Assembly (NCBI GenBank): GCA_945910005.1
Contig: OX246744.1
Span: 41,586,391 to 41,650,390, forward strand
Reading direction: 5' to 3'
DNA length: 64,000 nucleotides
Source: Isoperla grammatica
Taxonomy: Eukaryota; Arthropoda; Insecta; Plecoptera; Perlodidae
Each line of letters begins with the position of its first letter. Position 1 is the first letter of the stretch. Positions 55,350-64,000 of this stretch are shown here, piece by piece. The translations under genes and the position numbers were made by a program. The notes beneath the pieces were generated by a model. The model did not search any database. It was not told where the DNA came from and saw only the letters and a list, made by a program, of their open reading frames with translations.

Positions 55350-55471
55350 TAGTCTCGGTTTTTCAATCGGTCATTAACGGGGCCGTTAGCTGACTGTCCG
55401 TTATCTGCATAGGGGTTGTTGGGTTACAGATCACGGACCGTCAGCTAACGGCCCCGTTAACCGGGCCTTAA
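55350..55471. mobile_element. MITE related to 18596-18671
   Basis: ACGGGGCCGTTAGCTGAC and the inverted GTCAGCTAACGGCCCCGT are perfect inner arms. The outer end CGGTTTTTCAATCGGTCATT matches the smaller relative. Confidence 0.75.
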
Positions 55472-55486
55472 GAGCAGAAACCCATT

Positions 55487-55487
55487 A

Positions 55488-55561
<74 letters not shown>

Positions 55562-55856
55562 TTATTGTTGCAATACATACAAACTCGGTCAAAACCGGCA
55601 TAAACATGTTGTACGGACACAAATGTCAAGTATTTCCATGTGTTTACCTTATTAAAATCTACTTAGAACTACTTAATATATCTTCTTCTTCTTCTTCTTC
55701 TTCTTCTTCTTCTTCTTCTTCTTCTTCTTCTTCTTCTTCTTCTTCTTCTGCTTCTCAAATGCCCACATTTGGCTATACTACTTAATATATCATTGTCCAC
55801 ATTATTTTTTCCAAACCGAACTGTGGATGCTATGTACGGTCGTGGCCGATTTGTAC

Positions 55857-55894
<38 letters not shown>

Positions 55895-55900
55895 GTTATT
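55487..55900. repeat. Cluster of three microsatellites: (TTA)n, (TTC)n, (TTA)n
   Basis: TTA at 55487-55562, TTC at 55681-55749 and TTA at 55856-55900. Confidence 0.95.
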
Positions 55901-56275
55901 ATTATTATTGTTTACTCTTGTCACTTAAATATTATCTGCTGCCGCAGACTTTCAAACGAACTATCCAATATAGTATCACTATTGCTGTTCAGAACGATAT
56001 CAGCCAATCAGATCCGTTTGAGAATCGAACTTTCCTCAAAAGTAAACAAGCCCCTCCATCACGGAGAACTTTCATGGGCAAGTTTTTATCAGTTGACCTG
56101 TTTCCGGATATTGGAGCGTCGAAGGTCGTTTTAATCCATAACTATTGGTGGAGGGTGGGGGGGGGGGGTTGGCGCTTTTCTGCCTCATCTTGTGTAGCAT
56201 CGGGTGGCATAATAAACGCGATATCGGAACACCAACACACACAACTTGATACATTATGTAGTTGGTCGGATGTAT
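55901..56275. other. Unrecognised stretch with a 119-codon open frame
   Basis: The plus frame 55918-56277 starts MSLKYYLLPQTFKRTIQ and contains a G-run. It resembles no family I know and the composition is not clearly coding. Confidence 0.3.
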
Positions 56276-56600
56276 AGTCCCGTTAAATTAACTTGCAAGG
56301 TGTTGTCGTCACGGATTATCTAATAGTGAAGTAACGCGTGTGACAACTACCAACCTAAATCTAGTTGCATCCCGTTCTCTTGCCTCAGGTATTGTAGTGA
56401 TAATATCGCCCTCATGTTGTCAGACTTGGTGGGGTCGCATTCCATTTACGGTTGGTGCTGTCAATACAGTGGACAATAACAATGCAGGTATCGGTAAATC
56501 TCGAGTTGAATACCGTTAAAATAGACCGTGTGGAGCGACCGTCTCTTCTCAGAATTTTAGGGGACAGTTGGCTTCTTACGGCGTGGCCAGTATAAATTAT
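56276..56600. repeat. Dispersed repeat P, copy 2
   Basis: Same order and high identity to 14643-14967. Confidence 0.75.
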
Positions 56601-56793
56601 GGTTGGTGGGGTGTAGGCCTACGAGAAGTTGTAAGTTTACAAAAATATGTAACAATCAACATATGAAGTTATAAATAATAGCACCGGAAAAGGATTAAAA
56701 AAAAATGAAAAAGAAAATTTAACAATACGAAGACCAGAATAATGAAATATACTAAATACTAAAAAAAAGAGTCATACAAAGGTATTATTCAAG

Positions 56794-59700
56794 TAACTAG
56801 GAAAACGCTCCGCGTTGCCAGATGAGCGAGTTGGTTCAATGTTTTAAAGCAAACACATCTTTTGAATATCATATTTCTCTTTAAAAAAAAAAAACTTAAT
56901 AATAAACATATGATTTTTTTACAAAATGGCGGAGCAAGAAACAACCTTATTACTTGTGTATATTATTTCTCGATATGTTTCTAATAAATGCACGAAATAT
57001 TATTTAAATCCGTTAAGATGTTTTCTTTAAATAAATTAAAACCTTTAAGCTGATTTTTCAATGTATTTCCGCATAATTTAATTCGACCATGGTCTACTCA
57101 ATAGGCTCTCATTCATAAACTATTAAAACTATCAGTGTATGGAAAGTTCCATAATGTAGATATAGACTATATGTAAAATGTGTTTTTGTTTTATTATACA
57201 AAGACCCGCTTTTATATTATAATAAAAGCTTTTTTATTTGTCTACAAAGTTCGTTGTTAACATTTGCATTTTTGCCGTGAAAGTCATAAAACATAACACG
57301 CCATTGTAGCCATTCTATGACAGCTATCAAAATTCCAAATACATAGTGAGAAAGACCTGACTCCCTACGCCATTTCTGCAGCATACTATGTGCATCTAAC
57401 TTCAATGGTCCGCAAATGCGAATCATATCGGTGGAACACTGTAAAAATGAAGAAAATGTCTGCCTTAAATAAACAATATTTGTTTATAACATGGCGGTTC
57501 AAGCAACAATTTTGAAACTAATGTCGAGTGTTGGTAGTATTGATGTGGACCTACATATAAAAAATCATTAATATCCATGTGTAAGTTTTAATTTAAATAA
57601 ATAAATAACAAAACACGTGTTTCAGTTGTCAATTTTTTGTAGGTTGGCATCTTATGTCATTGTAGCCATTTTATGACAGCTATCGAGATTCCAAATAATA
57701 GTTCATAAGTATTGTTACGTACGCTATTTTTGGTGTATACTATGTGCATCTAATTGCAAAAGTCCGCAAATGCGAATCATATCGGCGGAACACTGTAAAA
57801 ATGAAGAAATTATTGTTGTAAATAAACAATATTTTTTTATGACATGACGGGTAAACTTACAATTTTGAAACTATTGTCAAGTGTTGAAAATATTGATGTT
57901 AACCTACAAGTGAAACATAATTAAAATCCGTGTGTGAGTTTTAATTAAATTAAATAAATAAACAAATTTTGTTTTTCAGAAATTAATTATTTGTAGGTTG
58001 GCATCCTGACGAATTTTGCTGGTTATGTTAACAGCATCGAGTTTAGTGGTCACAAATGTTGACCGAAAATTTCAGCCAAATACGTCAAACCGTTTGACCT
58101 GTGTGCGACGAACAAAATTTGGCGCACATACATACGTACACACAGACAAAGCGCCGATCGAGTTGTATGGAAAGATTCACTCCGCTTCGCTACGCTCATC
58201 TAATAACTAGGAAAACGCTCCGCGTTGCCAGATGAGCGAATTTTTTTAGTGTATTAAAGCAAACAAATCTTTTGAATATCATATTACTCTTTAAAAAAAA
58301 AAAAAAAACTTTATAATAAAGATATGATTTTTTTACAAGATGGCGGATCAAGTTACAACCTTGTACCTTGTGTATAATATTTCTCGATATGTTGCTAATA
58401 AATGCACGAAATGTTATTTTAATCCGTTAAAATGTTTTTTTTTAATAAATTAAAACCTGTAAGTTGATTTTTCAATGGAATTTCGCATAATTTCATTCGA
58501 CCGTGGTCTACTTAATAGGCTCTAATTCATAAACTATTAAGCCTACCAGTGAATTGAAAGTTCCATAACGTAGATACAGACTATATCTAAGATGTAATAT
58601 TGTTGAATCAAACAATAACCCGCTTTTTAATCATAATAAAAGCTTTTTAATTTGTCGACCAAGTTCGTAGTTAACTATTGCATATTTGCCGTGAACGTCA
58701 TTAAATATAACACGTCATTGTAGCCATTCTATGATAGCTATCAAAATTCCAAACACATAGTGAGAAAGGTCTGACTGCGTAAGCCATTTCGGCCTCATAC
58801 TATGTGCATCTAACTTCAATGGTCCGCAAATGCGAATCATATCGGTGGAACACTGTAAAAACGAAGAAAATTACTGCCGTAAATAAACAATATTTGTTTA
58901 TAACATGGCGGTTAAAGCTATCATTTTGAAACTAATGTCGAGTGTTGGTAGTATTGATGTGGACCTACATATAAAAAATCATTAATATCCGTTCGTAAGT
59001 TTTAATTTAATTAAATAAATAACAAAACATGTGTTTCAGTTGTTAATTTTTTGTAGGTTGGCATCTTATGTCATTGTAGCCATATTATGACAGTTATCAA
59101 GATTCCAAATAATAGTGCATAGGTATTGTTACGTACGCTATTTTTGGTGTATACTATGTGCATCTAATTGCAAAAGTCCGCAAATGCGAATCATATCGGC
59201 GGAACACTGTAAAAATGAAGAAATTATTGTTGTAAATAAACAATATTTTTTTATAGCATGGCGGATAAACGCACAATTTTGAAATAATTGTCAATTGTTG
59301 GTACTGTTGATATAAACCTACATGAGAAACATTATTTAAATCCGTTTGTAAGTTTGTGTTTAATTAAATAAATAAACAAATTTTATTTTTCAGTAATTAA
59401 TTTTTTGTAGGTTGGTATCTTAAAGAATATTGCTGGTTATGTTAACAGCATCGAGTTTAGTGGTCACAAACGTTGCCCGAAAATTTCAGCCAAATACGTC
59501 AAGCCGTTTGACCTGTGCGCGACGAACAAAATTTAGCGCACATACATACATACATACAGACATACATACATACATACATACGTACACACAGACAAAGCGC
59601 CGATCGAGTTGTATGGAAAGATTCACTCCGCTTCGCTACGCTCATCTAATAACTAGGAAAACGCTCCGCGTTGCCAGATGAGCGAGTTTTTTCAATGTAT

Positions 59701-61072
59701 CAAATCAAATAAATCATTTGCATATCATATTACTCTTTAAAAAAAGAATACCTTTATAATAAACATATGATTTTTTTACAAGATGGTGGATCAAGTTACA
59801 TCCTTATTACTTAAGTATATTATTTCTTGATATGTTGCTTATAGATGCACGAAATATTATTCAAATCCGTTAAAAAGTTTTCTTTAAAGAAATTAAAACC
59901 TTCAAGTTGATGGATTTCCGCATGATTTCATTCGACCGTGGTCTTCTCAATAGGCTCTAATTGATAAACTATTAAACCCATCAGTGTATGGAAAGTTCCA
60001 TAATGTAGATACAGACTATATCTAAATTGTAATATTAATTAATCATACAATTACCCGCTTTTAAATCATAATAAAAGCTTTTTAATTTGTCGACTAAGTT
60101 CACTGTTAACATTTGCATGTTTGCCGTGAAGGCCATTATATATAACACGTCATTGTAGCCATTCTATGATAGCTATCAAAATTCCAAATACATCGTGAGA
60201 AAGGTCTGACTGCGTAAGCCATTTCGGCAGCATACTATGTGCATCTTACTTCAATGGTCCGCAAATGCGAATCATATCGGTGGAACACTGTAAAAACGAA
60301 AAAAATTACTGCCGTAAATAAACAATATTTGTTTATAAAATGGCGGTTGTAGCTACAATTTTGAAACTTTGGTCGTGTGTTGGTACTATTGATGTGGACT
60401 TACAAATAAAAAATTATTTATATCGGTGTGTAAGTTTTAATTTAATTAAATAAATAACAAAACATGTGTTTCAGTTGTTAATTTTTTGTAGGTTGGCATC
60501 TTACGTCATTGTAGCCATTCTATGACAGCTATCGAAATTCCAAATAATATTGCATAGGTATTGCTACGTACGCTATGTTTGGTGTATACTATGTGCATCT
60601 AACTGCAATAGTTTGCAAATGCAAATCATATCGGCGGAACACTGTAAAAATGAAGAAATTATTGTTGTAAATAAACAATATTTTTTTATAACATGGCGGA
60701 TAAACGTACAATTTTGAAATTATAATCATATGTTGGTACTGTTGATATAAACCTACATGTGAAACATTATTTAAATCCGTTGGTAAGTTTTCATTTAATT
60801 AAATAAATAAACAAATTTTATTTTTCAGTAATTAATTTTTTGTAGGTTGGCATCTTGACGAATTTTGCTGGTTATGTTAACAGCATCGAGTTTAGTGATC
60901 ACAAACGTTGCCCGAAAATTTCAGCCAGATACGTCAAGCCGTTTGACCTGTGCGCGACGAACAAAATTTAGCGCACATACAGACATACATACATACATAC
61001 AGACACACAGACAAAGCGCCGATCGAGTTGTATGGAAAGATTCACTCCGCTTCGCTACGCTCATCTAATAAG
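56794..61072. repeat. Macro-repeat: three tandem units of about 1.41-1.45 kb
   Basis: Units start TAACTAGGAAAACGCTCCGC at 56794, 58204 and 59650 and end CTTCGCTACGCTCATCTAAT. Inside each unit two sub-blocks repeat (GTAGGTTGGCATCTTA...; GCGAATCATATCGG-GGAACACTG). The unit ends with a similar frame MLVMLTASSLVVTNV in all three copies and with (CATA)n. No protein is recognised. Confidence 0.92.
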
Positions 61073-61116
61073 TAAGAAAAGGATAGTTTAAAAAATGTAA
61101 AAACAGAAAAGTACTT

Positions 61117-61397
61117 TAAAGGCGGGTTCACACAAAATGACTAAGACTAACGATTAGTGTTTAAGACTAACGATTTAAGGTTTAACAGGGTTGAAGTATA
61201 CGATTTATGTTTAAGCGTTAACAAACTTTTATAGTGATTAGAGTTTAAGAACGAGTGATTAAGAAAGTTGATTTTCGATTGTTGGCATTGTTGATATACA
61301 TTTGGGGATGGATGTTTTCGAGTACGTTGTTTTCCCAAGGCTAAATCACTCTATTGTTAGTCTTAGTCCATAGTCATTCTGTATAAACGCGCCTTAA
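61117..61397. mobile_element. MITE M11, 281 bp
   Basis: TTTAAAGGCGGGTTCACACA plus ATGACTAAGACTAACGATTA at the left pair with TAGTCTTAGTCCATAGTCAT and GCGCCTTAAAG at the right. Confidence 0.75.
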
Positions 61398-61570
61398 AGT
61401 GAAGTATAATGAAAGAAAAACAAATGAAAATTCAATTGCAATATTTGAAGTATTACAGATTATGATGCTATGTAATGACATATGTCGGGGGGGGGGGGGG
61501 GGGGTAAACGAAGCTTTATTTTACATCCACATATTAGAATAGAGTCCACATTTTCATATTGCTTCATATT

Positions 61571-61775
61571 TTATACCAATTCGTCTGTCTCTTGAATCCG
61601 ACCGAATGGCAAAGGATTACTAAAGTTGTCCGACTTGATGGTTCTAAAAGCCACCGCCAGAGGATTTAATGTGCCCAGTTTTTGCTGAGCGCTACCTAGA
61701 CAATCTATGGCGTTGCAAACAAAATAATACGCTGACTGGAGTGAAAGAAAAGCCACCCCCGCCAAGTTAGGGCCT
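61571..61775 (-). other. Unidentified open frame, coding-like
   Basis: The minus frame AGVAFLSLQSAYYFVCNAID ... FGRIQETDELV ends in TAA. Its residue composition looks more protein-like than the neighbouring frames. It could be a last exon or a decayed fragment of some gene; I do not recognise the family. A G-run at 61486-61504 lies downstream of it. Confidence 0.3.
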
Positions 61776-62031
61776 AATCCTGTCGTGGGTTTTTAGTATG
61801 AGGGATTAGGATCTTAATGCCCAAGATAAAAGCTGATTTACACTGTTTGAGCCCTGGTTGACAAACTGTGTTCTGTAATCCCTGCGTTGGTTCCCTTATC
61901 ACTCCTCTACAGCTTGCTACATTAGCCTCTTCGACCAGAACACTTCAGCCAGGTTATCATACTTATAAAGTATTTGTAAGTTTAGTGAATGCTTTTTATT
62001 ATACCAAATTCGTCAAAACTCGTATAGACGG

Positions 62032-63572
62032 AGAGCCAGCAACATAAAAGCTCCCCTCATAAGGTACATATGTTTTGACTATTGGAAAAGGAGCGGAAAA
62101 ACTACTCTACTAACAAAACGCGCGTCTTACTCCTCAACGTGGGGGCTTTTAGGCCCCACAGGGGGCCAAAAAAGCCGAAAAAGGCCCAAGGTTCCCCTCA
62201 TAAGGTACATGGATGGAGTAAACGCCATTTTGTAGAGATAAGTGTCCCAAATAGGAATTCGAAGAGTAAGACGGGATATTAGGGGGCGTTTACCGATCAG
62301 ACGCCATTTTACCCTAAAAGGGCAATTTTTTATTTTCGCACATGCATGCGCTTAAACACTCAAATCATATCCGGAAATGTCTCGAGACGTAGAAAAACAT
62401 ACATTTTAAAGGAATTTTGGGTTATTGTCCTCGCCAGACGCCCTCAAAAGCGGCCCAAAAAGGCCAAGGTTCCCCTCATAAGGTACATATGTTTTGACTA
62501 TTGGAATAGGAGCGGAAAAACTACTCTACTAACAAAACGCGCGTCTTACTCCTCAACGTGGGGGCTTTTAGGCCCCACAGGGGGCCAAAAAAGCCGAAAA
62601 AGGCCCAAGGTTCCCCTCATAAGGTACATGGATGGAGTAAACGCCATTTTGTAGAGATAAGTGTCCCAAATAGGAATTCGAAGAGTAAGACGGGATATTA
62701 GGGGGCGTTCACCGATCAGACGCCATTTTACCCAAAAAGGGCCATTTTTTATTTTCACACGTGCACGCGCTTAACACCAAAAACATATCCTTAAATCCTG
62801 ACATTAATAATAATAAATACTGGTATATTAAAGTTAGGGGTGTGCGGAGCTTTAAAACTATCGCATCCGGATCGAGGCTGTGGGGGGGAGGGGGGCTGGC
62901 GAGGACATCACACAATATCTTTGAAATGTATTCACCTCTAGGGGCATTTAAGGATATGTTTTGGGTGTTAAAGCGCGTGCAAGTGTGAAAATAAAAAGTG
63001 GCCCTTTTTGGACCAAATGGCCTCTGATCGGTAAACGCCCCCTAATATCCCGTCTTACTCTTCGAATTCCTATTTGGGACACTTATCTCTACAAAATGGC
63101 GTTTACTCCATCCATGTACCTTATGAGGGGAACCTTGGCCTTTTTGGGCCGCTTTTGAGGGCGTCTGGCGAGGACAATAACCCAAACTTTCTTTCAAATG
63201 TATGTTTTTCTACGTCTCGAGACATTTCCGGATATGATTTGAGTGTTTAAGGGCATCCATGTGCGAAAATAAAAAATTGCCCTTTTTAGGTAAAATGGCG
63301 TCTGATCGGTAAACGCCCCCTAATATCCCGTCTTACTCTTCGAATTCCTATTTAGGACACTTATCTCTACAAAATGGCGTTTACTCCATCTATGTACCTT
63401 ATAAGGGGAACCTTGGGCCTTTTTTTCGGCTTTTTTGGCCCTCTGTGGGGCCTAAAAGCCCCCACGTTGAGGAGTAAGACGCGCGTTTTGTTAGTAGAGT
63501 AGTTTTTCCGCTCCTATTCCAATAGTCAAAACATATGTACCTTATGAGGGGAGCTTTTATGTTGCTGGCTCT
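62032..63572. mobile_element. Foldback element with nested repeats, 1.54 kb
   Basis: AGCCAGCAACATAAAAGCTC at the left and its inverse at the right bound two arms of about 650-750 bp around a loop at about 62790-62940. The left arm contains a direct repeat (62057-62340 against 62473-62760) marked by CCCCTCATAAGGTACATATG. CGCCATTTT motifs and TAAACGCC blocks are shared by both arms. Confidence 0.85.
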
Positions 63573-63667
63573 TGGACTAGTACCTTTTATTTATTTTTAA
63601 AACTCGTATTCTTTATTTATTTTTTAACTTTGACGTTTGTTTTGAATCCTGTGTGACCATTTTATGC

Positions 63668-63842
63668 CATTTTACCGTTGAGTGGATTCAATTCCATTAC
63701 TTCTTGGCTTAGGAATAAGTAAACGGTGACTTTGGAGCCGTCCTAGAAATGAACCACTCAATAAATTCAAAGATGTTCTGAATCGACCTTGTTCATTCTG
63801 ACATTTGTCCACAGGTGTTCGCACTGTCCAATCACTGATTCA
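63668..63842 (+). mobile_element. SINE-1 body fragment
   Basis: GGATTCAATTCCATTACTTC through CACTGTCCAATCACTGATTC; it is interrupted by the next element. Confidence 0.8.
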
Positions 63843-64000
63843 CATAGGCGCCGACTACGGGGGGGCTTGAGGTCTAGCGCCCCCCCTGACAAATCCCAGG
63901 GGGGGCTGAGCCCCCCCTGAGATTTGAAGTTTGTACTTTTTTGTTTGAAGAAAAAGTTCAATCATTATAATAATAAAAATAAATAAAAAAGACTTAGTCA
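63843..64000. mobile_element. Left end of a hAT-like element, cut by the window
   Basis: CATAGGCGCCGACTACGGGG begins within SINE-1 sequence; G- and C-runs (GGGGGGGCTTGAGGTC, GCTGAGCCCCCCCT) follow. The right end lies outside the window. Confidence 0.55.

Noticed and set aside
58016..61068. MLVMLTASSL frames as genes
   Set aside because: They are at the end of the macro-repeat, end in microsatellite, and match no known family; kept only as a repeat property.

Overview
This is a stretch of animal nuclear DNA: spliced exons with GT-AG introns, tRNA- and 5S-rRNA-derived SINEs, many palindromic MITEs, hAT-type elements, long microsatellites, and very little coding sequence. The SINE types, the abundant AGGCCTA-type palindromes and a NIT-domain receptor cyclase-like gene suggest a marine invertebrate. 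I cannot place it further from the sequence alone.

All coding sequence I can support is on the minus strand. The main gene is a receptor whose five visible exons (A 49516-49662, B 14423-14548, C 12570-12809, D 4176-4304, E 2824-2953) join into one open frame of 257 codons. Every junction is phase 2 and splits an arginine codon. The protein looks like the ectodomain (NIT-type) and transmembrane helix of an invertebrate receptor guanylate cyclase-like protein. The cyclase domain would lie left of position 1 and the signal peptide and first exons to the right of exon A, beyond the window or unrecognised. The roughly 35-kb A-B intron holds two complete two-exon genes on the same strand (EFH1 21530-23936; EFH2 35273-38214). 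Each encodes a 114-residue secreted protein with two EF-hands, and both have the same phase-1 intron after the signal peptide and very similar TATA promoters.

The most striking feature is that three consecutive exons of the receptor (C, D, E) and the last exon of EFH1 each continue, on their 3' side only, into a tandem array built from the exon's own 3' end plus adjoining downstream DNA. In the receptor the repeated unit includes the 5' splice site, so about 28, 3 and 13 copies of the donor lie in a row. Array C adds a variable poly-G run after each donor. In EFH1 the unit carries the second EF-hand and the stop codon.

The rest is transposon-rich intron. It includes a 4.4-kb hAT-like element (5398-9807), other hAT-like elements (25272-26750, 35685-36075, 40116-41491, and one entering at 63843), and nested TA-flanked MITEs. 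There is also a 3.4-kb long-inverted-repeat element (42886-46325), a 2.4-kb element inserted in a satellite (29045-31435), a 3.3-kb higher-order minisatellite (51437-54716), a 3 x 1.43-kb macro-repeat (56794-61072) and a foldback element (62032-63572). No reverse transcriptase or transposase reading frame was recognised.
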